Assembly (NCBI RefSeq): GCF_009727055.1
Contig: NC_052350.1
Span: 34,641,176 to 34,705,175, forward strand
Length of the DNA: 64,000 nucleotides
Origin: Benincasa hispida
Taxonomy: Eukaryota; Streptophyta; Magnoliopsida; Cucurbitales; Cucurbitaceae
Reading direction: 5' to 3'
A model generated the notes under the pieces. That model was not told the DNA's origin, did not search any database, and saw only the letters and a list, made by a program, of their open reading frames with translations. Below, in pieces: positions 11,026 through 20,942 of this stretch (the first letter of the stretch is position 1; the number at the start of each line of letters is the position of its first letter). Both the position numbers and the translations under genes were made by a program.

Positions 11026-12848
11026 TGATAACTTGTAGAAATACAAGTTATTTATATTTTTTTATTTAGATATTGCGGCTAAAAGGAAGAAAAGTTGCGT
11101 CGATAGTATGGAAATTGACTAAGAAATGCAAAAATTATAAAATGTCGTCAATACACCCACTAACACCATTGCGATGGTAGAATAGAATGTTTCAGTTATG
11201 TTTTACAGGAAATCAGTCACAGCATGCATTCATGGCTCAATGATAAAATGAACAACGCATCTACGTCGCATTGCTCCCATCATTGAGGTATGAAAAGATG
11301 ATCAACACAATGACGGCGCATGCGATAATCGATCAAGAGCTTTGTGATCAATGCAATTTCAACCGCATGCGGTAATAAAAAACAGCACCGCATGCGGCGA
11401 TAGATTGAAGATGTAAAGAGNNNNNNNNNNNNNNNNNNNNNNNNNNNNNNNNNNNNNNNNNNNNNNNNNNNNNNNNNNNNNNNNNNNNNNNNNNNNNNNN
11501 NNNNNNNNNNNNNNNNNNNNNNNNNNNNNNNNNNNNNNNNNNNNNNNNNNNNNNNNNNNNNNNNNNNNNNNNNNNNNNNNNNNNNNNNNNNNNNNNNNNN
11601 NNNNNNNNNNNNNNNNNNNNNNNNNNNNNNNNNNNNNNNNNNNNNNNNNNNNNNNNNNNNNNNNNNNNNNNNNNNNNNNNNNNNNNNNNNNNNNNNNNNN
11701 NNNNNNNNNNNNNNNNNNNNNNNNNNNNNNNNNNNNNNNNNNNNNNNNNNNNNNNNNNNNNNNNNNNNNNNNNNNNNNNNNNNNNNNNNNNNNNNNNNNN
11801 NNNNNNNNNNNNNNNNNNNNNNNNNNNNNNNNNNNNNNNNNNNNNNNNNNTTCAGATCTGTGTCAAGACGTTGACACTCTTTCTGTATTTGTCTCTAAAT
11901 CTCTATTTCATCATTTGTATTCATCTTCTTAATCTTTCATTCACACCATGTATCGAACGCTTAATCTTAGTATTAAATGTTATGATCATTACCATCATCA
12001 TCTCTCTGTCCATTTCCATTCATCCATAATCCATTTTCTCCATGATGTTTTCCTAATTCCTTGGATAATTAGCAAGAATTAAGCAAGTAAATAATTGTGT
12101 TAAGGAAATAATTATGTTTAGCTAAAGCATGCTCGATGGCATCTTCACCTATGAGAGCAGAAGTGAAGATGTTATTTCGCCTATCAAGAGAGGGTTGGAA
12201 GAATGCATTAACTAAATCGAGAAATACTTCCAGAGATGGAAGCAACCTTGCGTTCATCACGTTCATCCCTATTTCACCATAAAGATATTGGAACGCGGCC
12301 GATCACCGAGAGGTGTACACCAAGGGAAAGCGGAACCTTAGTTGCATCTTTAACGCAATTAACAAACTTGCGATGTTTTTACTATTTATTCTTTCTATTT
12401 CAAATTCATCCATAAAGACTTGGCATTGCATATCATGATCCTTTGTTTAACTTCACAGTCAGTCTCGACCTCAGTATCGTGTATCATGTATCTTGTATCT
12501 TGTATCATTAGTTTAGGATTTTACTTATTAATGCAATTTTATTTTATCAACGCAATTTTATTTCATCGCATTTTATATTCATGTATAAACAACCATTCTT
12601 TATTAATTGTAAAAACCAGTCGCATGTATCACAAAAGTAGCGCATTAACGAAAACAATCCCTGTGTTCGACCTCGGATTATTCTAAGAAACTTGCGTTGG
12701 AATTATACTTGGTTTCAGCGCAAGGAAACTTGTGACACGCATTACTTTATCGCATACTACAAGTATATCATTAACAACGCATATTTAGAAGTAGTGTGCA
12801 TAAGCGATAACACAACATCCACATTCCATCTCCATTTTTAGCGTGACA
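11026..12848 (+). repeat. LTR of element G (contains a gap)
   Basis: It starts TGATAACTTGTAG immediately after the PPT and ends GCGTGACA. The length of 1823 bp including 430 N agrees with the other A/B/G LTRs. Two perfect CCGCATGCGG palindromes lie at 11363-11372 and 11388-11397. The TATA box falls in the gap. Confidence 0.75.
11421..11850. other. Assembly gap, 430 N
   Basis: The gap lies inside the G LTR, just after the palindrome pair and before the R/U5 part. Confidence 1.
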
Positions 12849-13103
12849 AGTTTATGGCAACATGAGCTTGTTGTTCATTCATTCATATTCATATTTGTTC
12901 ACATGCTATAAGATATAAAAATACCGTGTCAAGTTTATGGCACAGTGCACGCATAAAAAGAAATCCATTTTTATGTCACCAATCATCTAGGAACTAATGT
13001 GCGACCGTCTAGGCGTGAGGTGCACAATCGTTTAGGTGGAGAGTGACTATCGTATAGGCTCTCGAAATGCTTAGGCGATCAATTACTATTCTACAAATGC
13101 GCG
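12849..13103 (+). other. Leader-like sequence after the G LTR
   Basis: It begins AGTTTATGGCAACATG, resembling the start of a primer-binding site with its second half lost, and then matches the A3 leader (CATTCATTCATAT). An LTR followed by leader sequence on its right suggests a tandem LTR-internal-LTR-internal arrangement or a partial second element. C2 cuts it off at 13104. Confidence 0.4.
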
Positions 13104-14802
13104 TGATGCGTTCTTTTATGCGGTGAATTAATGAAAGGAATTGCGGTGATGGAAAAGCGTTGTGCAACAAGTTTCCTCAACAGGACCCAAGTATAAATCC
13201 TACGGAGTTTCCTGGTAAGTCCAGGGTCGAACTTAGGGACTAAGGAAAACAATATGTAGTAGTAATTTTTAAGATCATTTTGCGGTAAAAAATAAATTAA
13301 TAATTTGGTTGGTTTGTTGTTTGAAATATGAAAAGTATGTGGCGGATTTGAGAAAAGATTGATTATGCAACAGATACACTGAGTATACAGAGGAACGGGT
13401 TGAGAAGGTCTTTAGCTAGCGTTTCCTGAGAATACGTTCAAACTATGCGATCATGCTACACTCATGCAACAGCAAATCATTTTCCAATGCAAATGCGATA
13501 GCTCTTAATTCTAGGACGCATGCGATGAATGCGATAATGTCTATAGAGCTTATTCTTAAGTCTCTACTTCTTGCCTATGCGATGATGCAAGATGCACACA
13601 AGGACACGGTGACTGCATACAATCATAACCTATCTCTAAGATGCATGTGATGCGTTAATAGCAAACAACGCTTATTCCTAAGCTTCTATCTCTTGATTAT
13701 GCTTTTCTAATCTGACTCTCCCAAGCCTAGATTCTAACCTGACTTTTCCAAGCCTAGATTCTATCCTTAGACTAGCCTGCCGAGTATCTCTAATGGACGA
13801 ATGACGCATACATAATACAAGATAATTGCATAAAGTGAAGATCCCCAGTTATGCTAGCTAAGTGCTTCTCAACACATTCGATAGATTTAGCTACTCATGC
13901 ATAATGTACAGAGAGTGAACAGATATAAAGATGTAAATTCCATTTCTATAAATAAGTTCAGAGTACAAAATGACAATGGAAGATAAGAGTAGAGAGCCTG
14001 GTAGCAATTCCTTGCTTTCTAAGGCTTTTACACTGTTAACTCTATTCTGCTCAAAAGATGTTCCTGCTTTCGTAGGATTTGGCCCTCTCTCTGATCTTGA
14101 CGCTTCCAGCGCTCTTCCAAGTTCACCAGAACAATCTCTTGGTATAATCTCACTTCCCTTCCTTCCGCCTTCTAAGTAAAAGAATACTATGAACAAGGCT
14201 ACTTCTATCTAAGGGAAAATTATCTAACTGTCCGAACTAAACGAACTCCTTCACTGAAGGTGGCCTCTGGTATTTATAGAGCTTCGGGATGAAAGGCTTC
14301 TTCTCCCTTATGATTGCACTAATGGGATGGCATTAATTCTCTGTCTGATGCGCCGAATATTTGTCACCGAAAAGTTGAGTGTACTTGCTACAGTAGTTCT
14401 TTAACGGCTTGTCAACTTAATTCGGAATCGACCGTCATTAGCTTTTCGTCCCATCGTGTTTATTATGTTTTTCACCCAGATGCGCTCACCAAGATGCGCT
14501 GGCTCTATGCAGCAACCTTCTTGAGCAGATAATCGCAAGCGCACATGATTGCATAGCCTTGCGTTAATGCAATCTCTTAATGCGCTTGGCAGTTGATTTC
14601 TTTGGGTCACATTTTCCACCTTGCGTCAATGCATATTCTGCACAAAAATACATAAGTTAACTGCTTTAATGCGATGGACGCATGCGACCGCCATATTGTG
14701 AACTTAATGCTTTTAGGCGTAATATTGTATATTTTTATCAACACAATCCTGCATTGTTTTATAACTTGCACTATAATAACATGCATTTCTGCCTGTATTT
14801 TA
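13104..14802 (-). repeat. 3' LTR of C2
   Basis: It aligns over its length with the reverse complement of the C1 LTRs. The left edge TGATGCGTTCTTTTATG is the LTR 3' end; the right edge near 14802 is worn. TATTTATA at 14271-14278 is the minus-strand TATA box. The point at 14058-14062 (ATGTT) is the unoccupied version of the site where B entered the other C2 LTR. Confidence 0.8.
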
Positions 14803-15800
14803 GCCATTCTATTTTTTTTCTATGACCTTGCACTGATCCAAGTGCCTCGCCTTCGTTTTGGCTTGTCCCCACGTGTGTCATGCAGACATCCCACTACGAG
14901 CAAGGCGCTCTTTCTCAGACTAAACTCATGCCCATTTGGCAACGGAGTTGCGATCATTTTATTTATGCGTTGATCACGATTCCTACCTTCGTTTTGGCTT
15001 GCCCCCACAGGTGTCATACGGACATCCAACTACGAGTAGGATCCATTCGCAACGTTATGATATATATATATTATGTAAGGCTAAAAATAGCAAGGTCGAA
15101 AATAAATACCGCACCCCCAAATTTAAAATGCGGCAATGTCCTCATTGCTAAAAGATTGAAAGAAGTCATGCTATGTTCTTAGGAAGTTTCCTAAAGGGTT
15201 AATTTGAAAGAAAGCTAGTAGACCACTAACTTCTAGAAATATTTCATGAGGTGACTGTCCTAAAATTAAGTCGACTCTAGTGTGTACGAAAAGATAGAGG
15301 CATGCATTTCATCATTCAAATCATAATTGGCAAAGAGAAATTATGCGGTGACTTAATAAATTGATTAATGTTAAATGATTACGGCAACCAAAGAGGATGC
15401 GGTGATAAAATTTTCAAAATTAAAATGCGATGCGATAGTGCAAAATTTGGAATAAAGTCAAAGAAAGATACAACCCCCAAATTTGCATTGTTGCTCGCAT
15501 TAGTTGTGGACGCATCCTGCTTTGCGGCAATCTGCTTTCTTTGGATTGCGATGACGAAGTAAAGTAGTTGCGTCTTGTGTAGCGCCTCCGCAATAGTTCA
15601 CCTCGATCGTTGCAAAAAAAAATATTGTGACGGTCAAAAACAAAGTTATCAAAATCGTTTACATGATCGTTCAACACGATCATGTTCTAATTTAATATTT
15701 TTTCTTTTTTTAGATGATATAAAGACAAAGATATGATAACAATTAAAAGACAGGTGATGAAAGTTCATGAAACATTAGTATAAAAAGGATATTTCAAAAG
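14803..15800 (-). other. C2 3' non-coding region
   Basis: It aligns with the reverse complement of C1 at 36840-37790. It holds two conserved modules (14851-14900 and 14987-15036) and two PPT-like tracts (15112-15124 and 15472-15484, read on the minus strand). About 280 bp that in C1 contain the functional PPT are missing next to the LTR, so C2 lacks a proper PPT. Confidence 0.6.
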
Positions 15801-16006
15801 GAATGCATCCTGATGAGTTTGAGTTGCATAGTAACGCAGGGACTGCTTATTTTAGGCTGGACTTTTTACGTCCACGGTGGCTTTTTCTTCTTTTGTCGGT
15901 CCTCTGGGATTTTGACTGCCTTAGTCTGGAGCTTTTACTTATTGACATTCATTACAATTTCCCCCTTGCGCACATCAATTTGAGCGCGACCAGTCAAGAG
16001 GAATTG

Positions 16007-16378
16007 TCATCCCAATATGATGGGCGCATCTTTGTCCACTTTATAATCCAAAATGATGAAGTCCGCCGGCAAGATGAATTTATCAATTGAGATCGCGGTC
16101 TCTTTCAACTCTCCCTCAGGATGTATTCGTGATCTGTCCGGAAGTAGGAGAGTCTCCATCGTGGGCGTGAGTTTGCCCATATTCAATCTTTTGAAGATTG
16201 ATAGCGGCATTACATTTATACTCGCCCCAAGATCGCATAGTGCTTGGCCACTGTAGACTTCTCCAATGGAGCATGGTATCGTGAAGATTCCTGGGTCGCA
16301 CATTTTTGGTGGGATCGTTGTATTTTGCATTACTATCTCCGTAGTGATCTTATCTTCATCATTCTGTTTCTTTTTCAA
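16007..16378 (-). pseudogene. C2 retropepsin (protease) remnant
   Basis: The frame reads IPPKMCDPGIFTIPCSIG, then ALCDLGASINVMPLSIF with the retropepsin active-site motif DLGAS, and ends DKDAPIILG. This is the usual Athila-type aspartic protease that cuts the gag-pol polyprotein. The motif is intact here, unlike in C1. Immediately downstream in element sense the RT region is missing. Confidence 0.75.
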
Positions 16379-16381
16379 TCT

Positions 16382-17838
16382 TTATGGGGATGATGGTGGC
16401 TGGACTTCTTCTATCTCGTGTTCTAGAGGCTTGAGGGTGGACGCAACTTCTGGGTTCATCTGCTCGGGCTCTTCTAAATTATGAGTTAACGGGTCCTCGG
16501 TTGTTACCGAATTCAAGTTGGTCGCGATGGGTTCTTCCCTTCCTTCCGCGGTCATTGTTTCGCTTAGCACGGAGACTGCTAAGCATTGTTCTTTCCCCGT
16601 ACCCCCAACGTTGCGAGAGAGCTCAGTTGAGCTCAGCAAAGCTCCTTGCAGTCTATTTTTGTGTTGCTTGTAATCTGTCCAAGCTAAATTTCGAGATTTT
16701 AGATGGATGATGCTTGATTTTGAAGCACTAATTTGTTCTTCTCAATATACTGCTTCAACAAGCTCTCTAAGGATGAATATTGCGGTGCCTGCAAACTGCT
16801 AGCTTGGTTATGCGTTAGACCGTTGGTTCGCGGGAAAAATCCGGGTGGCCCTTCTTTTTGCAACACTGGTTGAAAGCTTTGTTGTTGATTTTTCCACGCG
16901 AAATTGGGGTGGTTTCTCCAAATAGAGTTGTACGTGTCGGAATAAGGATTATTCTTTATAAAGCATACTAACAGCGGATTTCCTGGGCATTCTTCCATTA
17001 GATGTGCGTCTCCACAGATGACACAACTTGTGGTCGTTTGAGCAATTGTGTTGACCTACCCTTTTTTCGCTCTCGTGTTGTTAATTGCGATGTCTTGTCT
17101 CAAACTCATCATCGTAGTCATTTGGTTCTGAAGGGATGCGATGGCCCCGTAGTTCGCATCATTGTCTCTAATTTTTAATCTTTGATCGCTTTCTCTCCAG
17201 TCCTCGTGATTTTTTGAAATGCGATCAAGGATATTCTTGGCCTCTTCATACGTTTTATCCAGCAGACCTCCAGCTGCTGCCGCATTGGCAACAGTTTGCA
17301 ATGCAGGGGTTAATCCCTGGTAGAAAATCTCCATCTGTAAGCAGTCTGGTAAGCCGTTATATGGGCAGTCTCTTACTAGCCTCTTAAACCTCGCCCAAGC
17401 ATCACTGAACGATTCGTCAATTTCCTGTTCAAAATTCATATTTAACTTCCTCCTTCTTGTGTTCTCCGTTGGAGAGAAGTATTTCTTCATGAACTTATCC
17501 ACGTATTGTTCCCACGAAGTTATCTCTCCCGGTTCGAGAGAATACGCTCATTTTTGTACCTGGTCACACAATAAAAATGGAAATAAAGTTAGTTGAACTT
17601 CCTCGATGGAGATATTAGGGAACACAAAAGTGTTGCAGATCTCTATGAAGCTCCGGAGGTAGGCATGCGGGTCTTCACCATGCCTCCCTCCAAACTGTCT
17701 AACAGTCTAGATCATCTGCAGCATCACCGGTTTCATTTCGAATCTCAATCCATCAAGAGCGAGCCTCATGATTCATGGGGAGAAATCGTAGAGGTTGGGC
17801 GACGCATAGTCCCGAATGGGCCTATTGCGGTCGTTCAC
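16382..17838 (-). pseudogene. C2 gag (capsid and nucleocapsid), interrupted by C1
   Basis: Readable blocks are 17502-17056 (capsid, SWEQ-VDKFMKKYFSPTENT-like start, SDAWARFKRLVRDCP), 16998-16699 and 16639-16382. A zinc knuckle CVICGDAHLMEEC (CX2CX4HX4C) lies just upstream of 16998 in the gag sense. The stop at about 17055 replaces the CAA codon found in C1, consistent with a CAG to TAG change. The extreme N-terminal and leader part lies at 39758-39996, beyond the C1 insertion. Gag forms the virus-like particle of the retrotransposon. Confidence 0.75.
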
Positions 17839-18509
17839 TGATAATTGGCAGAAATGCACGCTATTACAGTGCTAAGTTATTAAACAATGAAGGTTTTTGT
17901 TGATAAAATATATAAAATTGCGTCCAAAAAGCATTAAGTTCATAATATTGCGGTCGCATGCACCCATCGCATGAAAATAGTTAACTTATGTATTTTTTAG
18001 CAGAATATGCGTTGACGCAAGGCGGAAAATGCGATCACAAGAAATCAACGGTCGAACATAGCGTTACCACAAGGCTTTGCGATGATTTGTGCTCGCAAGT
18101 ATCTACTCAAGAAGGATTGCCGCATAGAGCCGGCGCAACTTGGTGGGCACATCTGAGTGAAAAGCATAATAAATCACGATGGGACAGAAAACTAATAATG
18201 GTCGAGTCCGAATTAAGTTGACAAGCCGCTAACAAACTGCTGTAGCAAGTTCACTCAACTTTTCGGTGACAAATATTTGACGCATTAGACAGAGAATTAA
18301 TGTCATCCCATCAGTACAACAATAAGAGAGAAGACGCCTTTCACCCTGAAGCTCTATAAATACCGAAGGCAACCTTCAGTAAAGGAGTTCGGATAGTTAG
18401 AGAATTTTCCCTTAGATAGAAGTAGCCTTGTTCATAGTTTTCCTTTTTACTTAGAAGACGGAGCGAGAGAAGGGAAGAAATGCCGGAAGATCGCTCTGGT
18501 CAACTCGAG
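17839..18509 (+). repeat. C1 5' LTR, left part
   Basis: It starts TGATAATTGGCAGAAATGC and matches 38070-38738 of the 3' LTR. TATAAATA at 18355-18362 is the TATA box (38585-38592 in the 3' copy). It is cut at 18509 by element D; TCGAG at 18505-18509 is the left target duplication. Confidence 0.85.
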
Positions 18510-18776
18510 TGTCACACCCTCTCCCTAGACTTAGCCCAAGACTTGGAAGAGACCATAAAGACATACTAGTACAATTCTATAATAATATTTTAATTTAACA
18601 TTTCCCCCTTTATCTATTAAAAGCCTTAACATGTTTACAATAACCATCTAAAATTTCATACATGTAGCTAAATTTTCCAATACTTTTTTATTACATGATA
18701 TGAGTCGTCCCCGAAATTAAACGAAACTTATTTTACAACAAAATTTTTATTAATTTGATTTGCCTAATAAGGTTCT
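18510..18776 (-). repeat. D 3' LTR, terminal fragment
   Basis: About 180 bp match the end of the D LTR at 20943-21120 (GCCCAAGACTTGGAAGAG and flanking), then the sequence diverges and runs directly into gag at about 18777. The body of this LTR is missing here; a matching body piece appears at 24115-25368 next to the second gag copy. Confidence 0.55.
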
Positions 18777-18796
18777 ATTACATAACGGCTTTCATC

Positions 18797-19880
18797 CTAG
18801 TCTTCTAGAATTTTCTCTTTCCCTTTTCCCACGACCGATATATTGTCTTCCCTGTCTTGAGCTAACCTAAATAGTTTTCCCCACGTCATTTTCCCTGTTT
18901 CTTCTTTTCTTCCTCCTTCAGTCTGTCCTCCTTCAACAATCGTTGGTCTCACTCCCGGGTTGCTTGGTGATTGTATATTTCCAGTATTCATCAACTGGGG
19001 ACATTCTCGTTTAAAGTGTCCTGGATTGCCACACTTAAAACATGTGCGCGATCGTCCTTGGGTTTGTTTCCAACATATTCCCCAGTGATATTTATTACAG
19101 ACCGGACATCTTGATTTTTGGTTCACTCACCATTGACTCCTTTATTTGGCTTTCCCGTTCAGGGTCTGCTTTAGTGTTTGCAATTCCTCTTCTTTTCCAT
19201 CCACTTCTACTTTCTACCTTAGGGCTAAAATTTCTTGGTTCTTCTCTCCACCACTTACTCATTGATGAGTCCTTTTCTAGTCTTACTTCTTTTGTTGTTA
19301 AACTTCTTTCTACTCTCATTGCGGCTTCTATTAGTTTTGAAAATTCTCCCCATTTCGCGGTGCTATAATAGAAGTTTGAATCTCTTGTCTTTCTGATTCA
19401 AACCTTCTACAGCGTTCCTTTTCATCCACAACTATGTTTAAAGCATACTTGGATAGCTCCGTATACTTTAATTCATATTTTGCTACATTCATGTTTCCCT
19501 GCATGAGCTGTAGGAACTCATCTTGTTTCGTATCTTTGAATGATCGAGGATAGAATCTTTCAAAGAATGCTTTTCGAAATTCTTCCGAACACATTTCTTC
19601 TTGGTCTCCTCTTCTATTCTTCAGCAATTTCCACCAATCTTCTGCCTATTTTTGTAGTAAGAATGTTGCAAGACTTGCTTTTCTGTTTTCAGGGCATCTC
19701 ATTACCCCGAAACATTTTTCTATCTGATTCATCCAAACTTCTGCATCTGCAGAGTCTTTTGTTCCTTCAAAGTTTGTGGCTCCCAATGACTTTAATCGTT
19801 CTATCCTATATTTCTTCTCGGGATCAGGTTGTATATTTCCTAAACTTGCTTGGAGTCTTTAGGTGAATTTATCCATTTGT
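18797..19880 (-). pseudogene. D gag, copy 1 (chromovirus-like)
   Basis: Read on the minus strand, it starts near 19880 (DPEKKYRIERLKSLGATNFE), continues with the capsid block FRKAFFERFYPRSFKDTKQD and YTELSKYALNIVVDEKERC, and ends with two zinc-knuckle-like motifs, CPVCNKYHWGIC and CFKCGNPGHFKREC. Stops and frameshifts separate the blocks (a TAG near 19647). The protein resembles gag of Tekay-like chromoviruses and the gag of F. No pol follows. Confidence 0.7.
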
Positions 19881-20925
19881 TCTTCCTCCCTGGTCTTTTC
19901 TCTCGGACGACTTGAGGCACTTTCACTTTCGTTTCCAAAGGGTTGCCCAGTTCTACAATTTCCACTTCTTAGCATTTTATCTACAACCATCCACATGTAT
20001 TATGAACATACTACTTTTATTTATATACATAGTTTCTATTTACATTACTAGTTAACTTCAGTCTATAGAGTTTCTATTTACTCTCTATCCTGTAGATGTA
20101 TGTTTTCAAAATTAATACGCATCCGCTCATCTCTCTACACGCATCTCTCTGAACATGGCCTATCTCTTTACAAAAAAATACAAAACTTATAAGATTCTGC
20201 GTTGTTGGATTCATAGGCGGGTTGTTCCTCGAATTCTATCACTATACGTCGAGGAATATCTTTCTTAGCCGCTCCCGCCTACTTCTGATCTACCGTCAGT
20301 TCAGGTAATATGTTGTTTCTCCTGGATTTCTCTCATCTCATTCTTTCCTGAAAAAACATAACATTTTACGGATATGGCCTAAAGATTTGGTCCCCTTTCA
20401 GGCATAGACCGCTATGATCTTAACCGCATCTGGACACCCCATAATTAATTTCGAGATTCCCCACTAATTGTATTTATTCAAATTAATAGAGTGTTCAATA
20501 TTGTTGTTCATACTATTCAGATATTTCAGGGTTCCCCTGGTTAGCGCCGCGGTCTTTCATTCACGTCCAGGAAGTCATTCCACACCAGTCCTGCTTGCTC
20601 AGATTATTCCTACATTGACATTATTCTAGTTACTATCTATTAATTTCCTTTATTTCTTTTCCCCTTTCTCACATTTTTCCTATGTCCACTTATTACCTTA
20701 TTCTTTTCCTAACCTTTCTGATCTTTTTGTCAGTATTTAATATTTCCAATGTATTTCATATTTTAGTTCTGATATAGACCAGTTCTTTAATAATTCAGGC
20801 TTCCATACCTTAGGTAACCTTCCCGATGTCGCTTTGCTTTAACTACCCCTTTTTCCTTTCCTTCCCTCTTGTTTCAATTTCATACTTTATGCCGACTCAA
20901 CTTCCAGATTTTACAGAAACCTTCT
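19881..20925 (-). other. D leader (5' untranslated region)
   Basis: About 1 kb between gag and PBS. No open frame or motif was recognised. It is repeated with many small indels at 26437-27484. Confidence 0.5.
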
Positions 20926-20937
20926 GCTCTGATACCA
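20926..20937 (-). other. D primer-binding site, copy 1
   Basis: The minus strand reads TGGTATCAGAGC, the plant initiator tRNA-Met primer site, 5 bp from the LTR end at 20943. The second copy is at 27485-27496. Confidence 0.8.
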
Positions 20938-20942
20938 AAAAT

